From: Xanthostigma xanthostigma
Lineage: Eukaryota; Arthropoda; Insecta; Raphidioptera; Raphidiidae
DNA length: 64,000 nucleotides
NCBI GenBank assembly: GCA_963575645.1
Contig: OY754472.1
Coordinates: 31,125,401 to 31,189,400, forward strand
Reading direction: 5' to 3'
How positions within the stretch are numbered: position 1 is the first letter of the stretch; the number at the start of each line of letters is the position of its first letter. A program made the translations under genes and the position numbers. Shown here in pieces: positions 11,319 through 22,423 of the stretch. Under the pieces are notes generated by a model. That model was not told the origin of the DNA, searched no databases, and saw only the letters and a list, made by a program, of their open reading frames with translations.

Positions 11319-11474
11319 GACTTTGTAGTGCTGTTAATTTAACCCCTTACCGCATGACTTTTTTTATTTTATAAAAAAAAATATATAAGATAGTTTATAC
11401 TTTAAAATATATTAAAAAAATATTGAAAAAAATATTGGGCCTTTATTTAACTAAAAAAAATGAAAATTTTGACA

Positions 11475-11492
11475 TGTGCCAAATTTGGCACA
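11475..11492. promoter_or_regulatory. 18 bp palindrome, likely transposase site
   Basis: TGTGCCAAATTTGGCACA is a perfect palindrome. Half-site relatives occur near the other end: cgtgccagatatgggac (13821), cgtgccaaatatgggac (13895) and ccaaatatggcac (13550). Shared subterminal motifs are typical transposase-binding sites; binding here is inferred. Confidence 0.55.
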
Positions 11493-11574
11493 AATTGTAA
11501 AACAAGAAAGAAAAAACAAAAATATAACTAAACTTTTTATTCAGTAATTATACAAAATTATTCAAAAACAGGTT

Positions 11575-13497
11575 TTATTCGGTATGAAATCTATAAAAGC
11601 AATTACGGTCTTTATTTAGGCATAGAAATACTTTACATTTGCCACAAGAAATTTGGGATTTTCCCTTACATTCTGGATATTTGCACCTTTGTCTGTCCTC
11701 ATTCACTATCGGTAAGTGATTTAGGTTATCAGTCCTTACCTCCTGGGCTGGTATTTGAGAAAATGGATATTTTCTCTTTTTCAAATCCAGTGCAGGTTGT
11801 AAGGAGGTGCTTGGCCTTCCCCTTTTTCTCTGTATACTATTATTAGATCTCGTCAATACTTCCGCAAGGGCGAGCTTGAACTCTGAAAGTGGCAGGTATG
11901 AATCCTTATTTTTCAAATTTCGTCTCCATAGTAACCAGCTGTTTACACATGTCATGTCGAGGAAATGGAAAAATACCCTCATGTACCATTTTTTTGATCT
12001 GATTTGAATTCGGTAATATCCTAACATGGAATCTAAAAGATCAACGCCCCCCATATAAGCGTTATACACAGCAATACTTTGCGGACGGGAGATCTCTATA
12101 TAGCTCTTAGATTTTCTGCAAAATCTCCTTACTTCAGATGTGGGCTGACTCCCAACGTACGTGGATATGGTGTTCACAATTTTATTGTCATACCACGAAA
12201 CAACAGATATGTCGACGTTATCCACATTGGCCACTTTTTCTACAACCGTACCTCTGCCCTTTTTTTTCATGTCCGATTCTTTGGGAAATTGAAAATCCGG
12301 TACACGATTAGCTCTTACTGTACCCAGGGGTAAAATACCATTTTTAGTTAGATAAGTTAGTAGTGGTATGCTCGTAAACCAATTATCAAAAAATAGTTTG
12401 TAATTTAGATTTTTTGGAATGGTTTCTGAAAGTTTTATCACCACATTGCTACTTGCTCCTAGGTCCAGCTGATCTTCTTCGAGAGTAGTAGGTCCACAAT
12501 AAAAATCAAAATCATAAGAAAAACCTGATATTCCACTTAGGACAAAAACTTTATATCCCCATTTATGGGGCTTCTGGGGATTATACATTTTCAAAGAAGA
12601 TCTTGCCTTTGTTGGGATTATTTGTTCATCTACGGCCATGTGTTCTTCTTTAGGCACAAGCAAAAGTCTCTCTCGAATTTTGTTTAGAAATGGACGTATC
12701 TTGAAAAGTTTATCATACCCCGGTTGCCCATGTGGAATTTGCAGCGTATTATCATTGAAATGAAGAAAACGTTTGATTTCTTCAAATCGATTACATGTCA
12801 TAGCACCAGAGATGTTGGAAATCTCTAACGAATGATTCCAATAGGACCTGGTAGAAGGCAATTGAATAATAGACATATATAGGCAAATTCCACAAAAAAT
12901 GCGTAATTCTTCTTTGGATATATTGGGTGGTTTTTCGGGCCTACTTTGTACACCGTAAAGGTTTGATTGTGCAATTATATAATCGAAAATTTCATCGGTA
13001 AATAAAAAATTGAAGAACTGAAAAGGGTCTTCAAGCTCATCGATATTTTTCGGAAGTGTTTCAGATCCTTTGAATTGTACAAAATCTTCTGAAACAGCTA
13101 AGTATTTTTCCTGCCAGTCAATTTTATCTTTTGTCGCTTTTTTACGCCGTGCTGTTAGTTTTTTTGGCATACCAGACGATGTCGAAGGTACTCGTATATT
13201 GGTATCGATCTCATTATTATTTGTATGTTCAGGCTTTTGAACTTGAAGAAGAGATTGCTGTATTATTGAAAGTGGTATATCGTTGTCGCCTTCGCTATCA
13301 GTTTCATCAATAATAATTTCTTCTGTCGTCGAAACGCTGCTTTCGCTGCCGGATGATTCACACAGAACTATAGGTTTTGTGACAAACATCAATTCATTTT
13401 TCCGATGGTCATCATCGGATGACAAATTTTCATCGTTGCTGTCATCAGTTTTTGGAATTCGCACATTTTTTCTACCATAAAACTTTCTGCTATCCAT
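11575..13497 (-). CDS. piggyBac-like transposase (640 aa)
   Basis: This is a DDE_Tnp_1_7-type transposase that cuts and pastes at TTAA. An acidic, low-complexity N-terminus is followed by the RNase H-like core. The DDD triad is visible as VDEQIIPTK, FFDNWFTS and GGVDLLD. A C-terminal cysteine-rich domain is intact (CKYPECKG…CGKCKVFLCLNKDRNC). The frame stays open upstream to 13587, giving 670 aa. I prefer the ATG at 13497 (MDSRKFYGRK) because the upstream stretch overlaps a subterminal GTGCCA-type motif, and the genomic run just before this ATG reads as a pyrimidine-rich CAG. That run also allows a short 5' intron, which is inference. No frameshift or stop is seen. The nearest relatives would be piggyBac-derived PGBD proteins. 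Confidence 0.93.
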   Translation of the reverse strand: MDSRKFYGRKNVRIPKTDDSNDENLSSDDDHRKNELMFVTKPIVLCESSGSESSVSTTEEIIIDETDSEGDNDIPLSIIQQSLLQVQKPEHTNNNEIDTNIRVPSTSSGMPKKLTARRKKATKDKIDWQEKYLAVSEDFVQFKGSETLPKNIDELEDPFQFFNFLFTDEIFDYIIAQSNLYGVQSRPEKPPNISKEELRIFCGICLYMSIIQLPSTRSYWNHSLEISNISGAMTCNRFEEIKRFLHFNDNTLQIPHGQPGYDKLFKIRPFLNKIRERLLLVPKEEHMAVDEQIIPTKARSSLKMYNPQKPHKWGYKVFVLSGISGFSYDFDFYCGPTTLEEDQLDLGASSNVVIKLSETIPKNLNYKLFFDNWFTSIPLLTYLTKNGILPLGTVRANRVPDFQFPKESDMKKKGRGTVVEKVANVDNVDISVVSWYDNKIVNTISTYVGSQPTSEVRRFCRKSKSYIEISRPQSIAVYNAYMGGVDLLDSMLGYYRIQIRSKKWYMRVFFHFLDMTCVNSWLLWRRNLKNKDSYLPLSEFKLALAEVLTRSNNSIQRKRGRPSTSLQPALDLKKRKYPFSQIPAQEVRTDNLNHLPIVNEDRQRCKYPECKGKSQISCGKCKVFLCLNKDRNCFYRFHTE

Positions 13498-14774
13498 CTG
13501 AAAAAGTATATTGCAATAATAATTATTATGTCTATACCTGATAGTGTTCCAAATATGGCACAAGTAAACAAAATCATTTTTTACCATCTTTACGTCAAAG
13601 TATTATAATTTATATTATTTCAGTAATAACACTAAATACATACCTTTACAACAATATTTATTTCACAACAAAATTTGCAACAATAAACCAAAGACAATCA
13701 CCGATAAAATGTACTGGACAGGTTCTTACACGCTTCCAGTCAACTAATTTCAAATGGCGCGGCAGACGCGTGAGATTCGTTTGAAGGGGGGGTATATATT
13801 GTCAGTATCATAGAAGCGAACGTGCCAGATATGGGACAAGTTGAGGTATGGTCATAAACTGCTTGAGCACTTAGAAAAACTGAAATAAATTTCACGTGCC
13901 AAATATGGGACAGTATGCGGTAAGGGGTTAATATTACGTAAGTTTAAGTTCGACAGAAAGACAGCTCTGCTAATTTTAACATTAATCATAAAGAATAGCG
14001 TCATAAAACGCGACTTTAATTAAATATGCATTAAAAAATATTAACGACTTTTTATAAAATAATATTTATTTTAAAAACGCAATATTTGTTTTTTATAAAA
14101 CGAATATTAATTATGCTTAATACTTAACGTTCATGTTTAGATTACTAATATTTACATTTTAATAATAATAATTAATGCAACTTTAATCTGGGTTATTTTT
14201 ATTTTTGAAAACGAGAATATTATTTCGATCAATTTTTATTTATGAATAAAAAAATGCCATAATTTTAAATAATATTTCATTCAGCCAAATTTGAATATTA
14301 GACCAGTGCCTTTACTTTGTAATATGAGCTTTATATCTTAATTACTAGTCCCAAAGCCAACCATCGGATTTCCTATATATATCGACGTCATAGACTTTGT
14401 TAGAGGTAGCGAGTCACAATTATTATTCTTATTACACCGAAAATTTAAAAAAATTAGGACTACCAAGGGCTGAGGCAGATTGAACATTTGGCACCATATA
14501 ATGATACGAAAGTACGTGTTGAAACCGATATTATATTTATGTAATTGATGACATAAGTTAAGACAATCCAAAAAATGATGGGAAGTAAAGTCGGTAATCC
14601 ATTATACCCCATAATAAAATGACCAATAATATTATTGTGGATTAGACGAGATACTGCTTGAGCAGTCTATGAGTGTATAATCAAAGGGTAAAAGTAAAGC
14701 GAAATGTAACGTTAATTCTATCAGATTATAAACTTGACAATAGTTCCCAACTATTTAACTCTAGTATTCTAGAG

Positions 14775-15469
14775 CAGAGATTCCCAAACTTTGGGATACT
14801 GCAATTTTGTAAGAATACAGAATCTGTGCAACGTCCCCCTAAAAAAATATATACCTTCTTACAGCGAAAAAACAAAACGACGCAGTGACAATTTTGTATT
14901 CTTTTGTCTATCTATATTGCTATCTACGCAAACATAGTAAAGAAATATGTATTTAAGATGCATAAATTATAAAAGCTATATATATAAAATTCTCGTGTCA
15001 CAATTTTGGCCCCGCTAATCTCCGAAACCACTGAACCGATTTTAATGAAATTTGGTAAATGTGTCTTGCTTGGTGCAAATTATGCTATAGAATAGTTTTT
15101 ATTAAATATTTTGTACAAAATTATTGTGTTTTCTCAAAAAAACTGTTTTAGTAATATGTAACAACAGTTGATAGAATTTACTCAAAGCTTAGTTCAGAAG
15201 CAAACAAGAAAAAAAACAGTTTTAGTACCAAGTAGCGACATCTGATAGAATTGGCTCAAAGCTATTAGTTCAGAAACAAATCTGGTAGAATAAAGCTATT
15301 GGCTCAGACGCCGGGCCGCAAACGAAATACATTTTGCAGAATTATATCTATCGCACCCGGGTGAAACCTGGACGGACCACTAGCTGTTTATTAACCGATT
15401 ATATAAGGTATCGTAAACCGGGGTTACTTTTATTTTGGATCGTTCCAGCGTCCAGTTTGGGAAACGCTG
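14775..15469. mobile_element. hAT-type MITE carrying a nested Helitron
   Basis: The left end is cagagattcccaaact and the inverse of the right end is cagcgtttcccaaact. The flanking 8 bp are ttctagag (14767-14774) and ttctagat (15470-15477), which differ at one base and fit the NTCTAGAN target preference known for Charlie-like hATs. Without the inserted Helitron (about 14976-15383) the MITE is about 287 bp. Confidence 0.75.
14976..15383 (+). mobile_element. Non-autonomous Helitron
   Basis: The 5' part carries tatataaaattctcgtgtca and the phrase ccgaaaccactgaaccg. The 3' end is GC-rich (cacccgggtg…ggacggac) and finishes in CTAG, as Helitrons do after a hairpin. Relatives occur at 21.6 kb (+) and 45.2 kb (-). 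No Rep/helicase frame is present. The exact 5' boundary is uncertain by a few bases. Confidence 0.65.
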
Positions 15470-15477
15470 TTCTAGAT

Positions 15478-16089
15478 AAACGTGTAGTTTTCAGGAAGCG
15501 TGCGTATTATTACAACAACACAGATTATGAATTAATTCTTCCCGGAATTCCAGAATAACATTAAACGTGTGCATTTAGTGAACAGATTACTATTAGTTAA
15601 CTGCAGGGGTGTCTAAATGCGATGCAGTAGACAGCTGACGTGAATATATTGTTAACCAGGCATTATAGCATATTATTTACAAGTATCTTTATCCATGATC
15701 TTATACAGAATGCATTTTTAAAACCCGAACACATTTTTATTTCGTAGAGAAAGGAAATCGAGAGGGAAGAACATTGGTGTGTTATTCGGTGGAGGCGTCT
15801 TTGAGATATCAAGGTCCATTTTTTAGATAGGAACCCATATTTTTCATCTCGGATTATTATTGTTCTTTGGATCAAAGAAAACTTTTGTACCAAACATTTC
15901 TCGATTTGAGGCAATCTTGAACCGCTGTTTGGTTCTCAATTCAACCCATGTTTCCTGTTTCTGCCTCGCATAGGCTGAGCTGTTGCATTTTGTTTAGTTG
16001 TGTGTGTGTGTATTCAGTATTCTCGAAAACTAGTTGCATCAGACATTAGTCAGGTTTTTAATACTTTTTTTGAGATTCACAAAAAAACG
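15478..16089. other. Non-coding DNA
   Basis: No gene or transposon end was recognised. Confidence 0.35.
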
Positions 16090-16197
16090 TTCCACATAAA
16101 ATGTAACATAGACCGGGCCTATGTGCCATTTGATGTGGAACGATTTTCTGTAATGCATTTCCATAGCTGCCATATCAACAAAACTCGTGTCTGTATT
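16090..16197 (+). repeat. Dispersed repeat, copy 1
   Basis: The stretch with tgtggaacgattttctgtaa and the downstream atcaacaaaactc text recurs at 60196-60330. Both copies lie close to a copy of the same MITE, but on opposite sides of it. Confidence 0.6.
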
Positions 16198-16411
16198 TAG
16201 AGTACGCGAGTGAGCCGTAAAAGTGTCTGCAATTCAGAGAGAGAAAAGTTCCTTATCTCAATGGTAACTAACGACGCAAAACAATGCTGATTTGAGTAAA
16301 CATATATCTGGTTTTCTGAACCCGCTGCAGCGTTCTCTCTCTCAACTGAGGACACTTTCACTTATGGCAAGCATACGAACTAGCGAACTCTAGTTACTTA
16401 TATCTCTATAG
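16198..16411. mobile_element. MITE with agagtacgcgag ends, copy 1
   Basis: This ~214 bp element runs from tagagtacgcgagtgagcc to gaactctagttacttatatc. Its inner arms gtgtctgcaattcag and ctgaggacac are inverse-related. A second copy lies at 59681-59886 in the same orientation. That copy shows the outer TIR (tagagatatta) which this one has lost on the left. Non-coding. Confidence 0.7.
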
Positions 16412-18385
16412 TATTGCATTTTAAATGAAACTCATTGTATAATTAAGGAGGTTGATGCGTTACAGTCGAATTCTAAATCGGATCTTTTTCAGAATAAATT
16501 TTTACAAAAAGGTTATAAGTCGATGATACCAATAAATTATTGTCATAAGGGCACAAATAAATAATTTTTTTAATATTAATTAATTATTTTAGTATTTTAC
16601 TTACTTACTAAATTTTGAATTTTTTGTACAAAGTTAGGTTAGGAAAACTAAATTTATGTAAATATCTGTATTTTACATAATATTATATTTTTTGCAGTAA
16701 AATAAAATGTACAGTTTGCATGCTAGGTTGACATATTTTTGACTTTTAACTTTATAAATCTCCTAATGATTTTGGATTTTTTACAGAAAATTTTGTCATA
16801 TAAAAATCTATTAAAAAAACTTTATTTCAGATTTTTTTCATTATCTTCGTTTAACGCCTCAACCTCTAAAATCAAAGAAAAAGAGTTTCTATTGGATGAA
16901 ACTACACATCGATTGTTTTGACTCGATAAATCCGACCGTGCTATGAAAAACGGAAAAACAAATTGACAGGCCATATCAAATTAGCAGTCGTGTCAATCAA
17001 TTAACAACGATTGTGTGAACGGTTTGTGTTTTTCAGACTGCGGGTAATTAGATTTGGAACGCTTCGGTGGCTCGCCGCATCATTGCGAGAATTCTGAATG
17101 AACACTCGGGAAAATTCATCGAAAAGATCAGAACAGAACCGCACATGTACGTTATAGAACTATGCTTTTAAATAAAGTTGAATAGGAGCATGTCCAACTA
17201 GCTAATAGTTCATTTTTTTTTTATTTTTAAATAAGGTGTAATATTATAAGGATATTGTTAAAGTTAGGTAGTAATACCAATGGACCACGGCATACAAGCC
17301 CGGAAACCAAGAAGATTTGGATCAACACCGGCCGTGAAAGCCTACACACTTGGATTGTTAAAGTTAATTTAAAAAAGAAGGTAGATAAAATTGAAGTATT
17401 TTTTTATTTGTACCTCTGGAAAAAATTAAATTAAAAAACTGACTTCTCTATACAGATTTAAAAAAAATATTTGTAATTCGAAAGCTTCTGCACTTTCTTA
17501 GTTTTTGAAATAAGAAAAAATCAGTTTAACATTTAAATATACATATAGTGCATAATTATTATTATTGTTAATTTAAGAATTGAAAAATACGTGTTGTTAT
17601 GTTTGAAATTTATTACCAAAATTATTGAAATTCGGTGAATATATAAACACTAGAAAAATAAAAAAATAATAACGTACTGAAAAATATTTAAAAATTAATT
17701 GTCGCACATTCATTTATTTATGTACGTAATAATTAGCCCCAAAATTAATATTACAATCAAAAAGTGAATATTTCCTACCTTATAGGGGGCAAATGACAAT
17801 CTCGTATGACACATCATCAGATCATTTGAATCACATGATATCCATAGGTTCCGCATCTTGTAGCCAGAGCGAGATCTTTGGTTGGTCCTCCTACCTAGTA
17901 CCCACTGCTTCGATTCCTGTCGTCTGTCACTTCCTATTTATTGAATTAGCCACGTGTTTTGTACCGGGGTCCCAGGCTCGAAACCTGCCAGCCACCGTGA
18001 TCATATCTGAAATAAAAAAGATAAATAAAAAATTGTGTAAAAAGAAATCAATACAAAAGATGTAAAATAACAAGGATCTCTTGTTTGTAAATTATTACGT
18101 TATCTTACAGGATTTTAAGGTGTTTGGTTTGTCACACAGGAATAGACGTTTTAAAAATTTTTATCTGTTTGTAGATACCGGCATTACTTGAATAGACCTG
18201 AATTGATTTTTATGAAAGCAAAATATTTACTTTAAAATAAATCGGGAATGGCGCAACGCAGCGAGCTGACAATAATAAAATTTGTCCAGATATTTTGCCA
18301 AGCACAATAATCTGTATAAATTCCATGACTGCTGGGTTTACCGTTAGAGAGTTTTTGTGTGACGGGGTAGTTTCTATATTAAAAT
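16412..18385. other. AT-rich non-coding DNA
   Basis: No gene was recognised. A tRNA-like B-box motif may lie on the minus strand near 17,970 (ggtttcgagcc), but no convincing A box was seen. Confidence 0.35.
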
Positions 18386-18547
18386 CTTTGATTAACGTCT
18401 GATTAGAACTCTTCAATAAGTAAAATTATCGACCAATTTTTCAGACAATATATTAACAAAAAAATATATAATTAATACATAATATATTGTATATTTTTTT
18501 TATTAATATATTGTCTGAAAAATTGATCGATAATTTTACTTATTGAA
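18386..18547. repeat. Penelope-terminus foldback
   Basis: The motif taaaattatcgaccaatttt (18420) and its inverse (18515-18540) face each other around an AT-rich spacer. The left flank ctttgattaacgtctgatta also borders related termini at 19.6, 35.2 and 36.3 kb. Such inverted terminal arrangements are seen with Penelope-like elements. Confidence 0.6.
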
Positions 18548-20218
18548 TAGGTTCTATATTATTACATTATTATTATAATAGTTAAGTTTTAAATATTAAT
18601 TTCCGTCATCCGTTGCGACAATTTAAATTGGTGTTTGTTTCCGATTTAAAGTGACTTATGAAATTATATTAAAATTCAGTTCATTATACAAGCCAAATTC
18701 AATGCAGTGGCAATCTACAAATTCGATCGAAGCCGGACCGGGCCACTAGTTTTGTATAAAATTATACTTAATCAACAAAAAATATATACTTACAACCACC
18801 TGACTTTCCGACGCGGAATTCAAAACCACTATTAAAAATAATCCGAAAGCAAAACCGAATAAATCTTGGAAACCGTTTAAAATCGGTTTTGATAAACGTT
18901 TTCGTTTTTCATTTTTACAAGTCTTCTGAGTTTCAAAATAGTTTCGAGTAAATTTATTTTTTTGTTATTTTCAGTTATTAATTTCATATTATTTTTCAGG
19001 TTTTTCTCATAACAGGTTATAACTACATTAAAAATAAGAAAACTACAAAATTACTACATTTCTGTTAATCATTAACCTATATATCTACTCGACTAATTTT
19101 CTCAAAACGAAAACATTATCGAAACCGAAACACTCAACAAAACCGAACTTTAACTGTATTTGATTTCAATCTTTAAAAAAACTTAAAATTCGTTTTAAAA
19201 ACACTGAATAAACACGACCAAGTAGATACGACACGACCCAAAAATCTGATCAAACGTCCGAGGACCGAGACATAGCAAATTACATTTCAACACAATAGCT
19301 GGGCATTTTTTACAAATCTCAAAAATTAAAACATTGCACTAACGCGAATCTAAAACGCACAATGAATAATATTACTTATACTTTATTTCAAAACGTCGAA
19401 AATCATTCACAAAATACGTGTCCGTTCATGACTTGCATAATCAAGAAAGTATGTTTTATGTAATTAGTGAATGTACGGCTGATCCAAAAGTTCCTGACTG
19501 CACAATAAGTCTGAAAACTCGATAACTACATTTCAGAAATGAAATTAACAACTTAAATTTTTTATTAAAAATAGCTGTGCCAAGAAATTGAATGGCCACC
19601 AAATCAATTTTTCTTTAAAATCTTTGATTAACATCTAAATAGAACTCTTCAAATAAATAACATTATCGACCAATATTTCATTATTAATAGGTTATTATCA
19701 AAATTCAAATTTCATTAGATAGCTCGATGGGTGAACATCGAGCCAAATTGGGATCTTGTACTATAATATGAATTGTGACAGAAGTTCACAATTTCGTATT
19801 GTCATTGTTCTATGCCGTGCACAAACTCATATGCGTGTTTTGCATGTTTGTTTGAAGTTTTGCATAATATTACATAAGCCTTGGATTAAAAACTTGTAAG
19901 TCTGTATCGAAGCAGTTAATCATAATGAAGTAGAGAATTTTCAGTGTAGAACTTAATAATATACGATTGAAATATATTTGATATTGTTCTTTTTTACAAA
20001 CTTCATTAAATCACATTTATTACGCGTTGCGGACTTATTATGACGTATATAATTGTAGAGGGTTAAACATAAACCACTGTCAGATGAAAATATTACGCAA
20101 TCGTAAATCTGTAACTGAGAGAAATTTTAATTTGGAAGTTTTAAAAGTAAAAAAAGATAGGTACTGTGTACTTTACACTACACATTACAGAAATAACACT
20201 AATATATTTGCAAAATCT
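18548..20218. other. AT-rich DNA with a Helitron 3' remnant
   Basis: A Helitron-like 3' end (attcgatcgaagccggac…gggccactag) lies at about 18718-18752. A degenerate Penelope end lies near 19,618-19,675. No gene was found in the rest. Confidence 0.4.
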
Positions 20219-20728
20219 ATATACAATGTGGTCACTTAAGTGTGCAACATATGGGAACAATTTTTAATTAAATGCACAACCAAAATACAAATATTGCCAA
20301 AAGTTGGTGCATGTCCGATAATCATTTTAGGTGCTCTTAGAATTGTTGAAACTCAAACAACATACCTACAGGGTAAAGTTTGTGATTCCATAAAAAATTA
20401 AAAATCTAAGTGAATTTACCAAATATGCTTGAATTTGAACAAAGTTATGCGAAATTGATTTGATTGTGAATAATTTATTAGTGTGTTTAAGGTAAGTATA
20501 AAAAAAAAATTTCAAAAAAATTATAATTTTGGGTTTTCAAAAAAAAAAAGTTTTTTCTTAGAAGGTCATGTTTTGGTATTTGGGCATAACTTTTAATTCT
20601 AAACAACTTTTTCTCATAACATTTTGCTGAATTTTTTGAAATAAGGGCACTTTACTCTTGTACAATATTTATATTTTTTGACCCACCCTGTATGCTGTTT
20701 GAGTTTCAACAGTTCAAAGAGCACCTAA

Positions 20729-21514
20729 TAGGCCCCACTCACGATCACACTTCATGCAACAGTTCAGTGTTCAAACTTATAGTTCAGTGAAGCATGATAG
20801 TGTGTGGGACAAATAAACACTGAAACCAACACTGAAGTCAAGCATGAACTCATCAAATGCATCTTGATTTTTGAACGACTTCAGTGTTCAGTGTTCAAGT
20901 AAACTGTTGTGTGTGTGGGTGTTTTTCAGTTCAGTTTTTAGAGTTCTGTGTTTTGTACAACTAGAAGCCAAAAATCTCAATGTTGCTGCCTTTCTTGTGC
21001 AGAAATAGATTTTCACATATTTGTGTCCTGGTTCTTAATAAATAGGGTAACTAATTCCAGTAAATAATTGTAAGTTAATTCATTCATTCGTAAATAATTA
21101 TTGCAATCAAGCGGCTCAAGATGTAATTCATTAATCAAATAAACATGACTTCTTGAATCACGCATTTCTAACCAATTTTTCACCCATATTCTTCTTTTTT
21201 TCTTATTTCTCTGTTTTAAATACAATCCCATAGCTCTGAACAGCCAATCCTCACCATTTAAATTACTCATTTAGTTCTTATTAATGACCTATACTCTATA
21301 GTATAATATTATAGTGTGTATATAATATAATATATCTTATGTATCTATACTCGACGAGTGTATGCCAACAACTGAACCAAACTGAACACAAAAAATTTAA
21401 AAAACTGAGCAGTTTGCATGAACTGTGTGTGGTGCCAGTCAGTCTTTCGATTAATCTGTCCAACTTCACTGAACACTGAACTGTGGCATGAAGTTTGATC
21501 GTGAGTGGGGCCTA
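20729..21514 (-). mobile_element. PIF/Harbinger derivative (786 bp)
   Basis: The 28 bp TIRs (start taggccccactcacgatcac) differ at one position. The target duplication is TAA (20726-20728 and 21515-21517). It carries only the N-terminal part of a Harbinger transposase. The opposite arm of the host foldback preserves the uninterrupted TAA site. Confidence 0.88.
21013..21270 (-). pseudogene. Harbinger transposase N-terminal remnant (85 aa)
   Basis: The frame contains RRIWVKNWLEMRDSRSH and NYLRMNELTYNYLLELVTLF, which match the layout of the N-terminus of HARBI1-like nucleases (WV..WL..R…LRM….F..LL..V). The DDE catalytic part is missing, so this is a deletion derivative whose surviving ends could still be moved by a full element. 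The short frame starts MSNLNGEDWLFRAMGLYL and is not frameshifted. Confidence 0.7.
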
Positions 21515-21621
21515 TAAAATGATTATCGGACATACCAACTTTTGGCAATATTTGTATTTTGGTCGTGCATTTAATTAAAAATTTTCCCATATCTTGCACA
21601 TTTAAGTGACCATACTGTATA

Positions 21622-22048
21622 TAAAATTCCCGTGTCACAATTTTGGCTGTGCTAATCTCCGAAACCACTGAACAGATTTTAATGAAATTTGGTAAATGTG
21701 TCTTGCTTGGTGCAACTTACGCTATAGGATAGTTTTTATAAAATATTTTATACAAAATTACGTATTTTCTCCAAAAAAACTGTTTTAGTAACGACGTTTG
21801 ATAAAATTTACTCAAAGCTAAATAGCTTTGATTAAATTCTATCAGAAGTCAGTTTTCTTTGTTTGCTCCAGAACTAATATTAGTTCAGAAGCAAACAAAC
21901 AAAACTTTTTTAGTACCAATTAGCGACATCTGTTAGAACTTACAATTTGCTCAAAGCTGTTAGTTCAGACGCCGGGCCGCAAACAAAATACATTTATCTA
22001 TTTATACATTTATATTTATCACACCCAGGTGAAACCGAGGCGGACCGT
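21622..22048 (+). mobile_element. Non-autonomous Helitron (relative of 14976-15383)
   Basis: It shares gtgtcacaattttggc, aatctccgaaaccactgaac and the 3' text ggtgaaacc…ggcggacc. The terminal CTAG is not intact. It ends directly at the start of the next Helitron. Confidence 0.6.
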
Positions 22049-22249
22049 TATAATATTATAAAGAGGTAAAGTTTGTAAGTTTGGATGTAGTTTTCACCGA
22101 TATTTAGAATGGACCTACAGGATGGATACAGGCTATATATTATTGCGTTTAAATAAAATCGCTTTTCGTGGAGACCAATTTTGCAACGCAAATCGACGAA
22201 AAAACGGCGACAATCTATAAATTCGGTCGTAGCCGAACCGGGCGGCTAG
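22049..22249 (+). mobile_element. Short Helitron of the ataatattataaag family
   Basis: The 5' text ataatattataaagaggtaa and the 3' end agccgaaccgggcggctag are the pattern seen at many insect Helitrons. It is about 200 bp, too short to encode anything. The 3' flank is T, as expected for A/T insertion. Confidence 0.7.
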
Positions 22250-22261
22250 TAATAATATAAG

Positions 22262-22345
22262 TGACACCACTCGTCGGGATCGAACCTACCACCTTTAGGT
22301 TATGAGGCAGGCACTATTTCTCTCACCCACATAGCTCGTGATGTG
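22262..22345 (-). mobile_element. tRNA-derived SINE head (tRNA-Met-like)
   Basis: Read on the minus strand it has an A-box-like agctatgtgggtgagag, an anticodon-loop region with CAT, and a B-box ggttcgatccc in tRNA spacing. Acceptor pairing is poor, so a SINE or tRNA pseudogene is more likely than a working tRNA. Confidence 0.5.
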
Positions 22346-22423
22346 GGGGGGAACATTTTTCACGGATACTTTTCCAAAATGGAAAATTTTTCACTAAATT
22401 TTTCCGGAAAATTTTCAATTAGT

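Larger units (their letters stand above)
11343..13927 (-). mobile_element. Complete piggyBac-like transposon (2.6 kb)
   Basis: The element is flanked by TTAA at 11339-11342 and 13928-13931 and has perfect 13 bp TIRs (CCCCTTACCGCAT and its inverse). It contains one intact transposase frame on the minus strand. Subterminal copies of a GTGCCAAAT-type motif lie inside both ends. Autonomous piggyBac elements are typically about 2.5 kb, which this matches, so the copy is probably complete and possibly active. Confidence 0.96.
20219..21622. mobile_element. Foldback element hosting a Harbinger insertion
   Basis: Arms of ~137 bp (20221-20365, and 20693-20728 joined to 21515-21620) are inverse-related: ggtcacttaag…gataatcatttta…gttgaaactcaaac. 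The centre holds tacagggt/accctgta motifs. The right arm is split by the Harbinger element 20729-21514. Flanking TA and the AT-rich interior suggest a mariner-type MITE. Confidence 0.7.

Noticed and set aside
10932-13931. MITE 10932-11318 as part of the piggyBac element
   Set aside because: The piggyBac boundaries are fixed by TTAA and 13 bp TIRs; the MITE ends 24 bases earlier with its own TIRs.
16739-16921. 60-codon frame as a host exon
   Set aside because: Composition is that of random AT-rich DNA and no splice signals or conserved motifs support it.
22262-22345. Functional tRNA-Met gene
   Set aside because: Boxes A and B are present but the acceptor and D stems pair poorly; a SINE head fits better.
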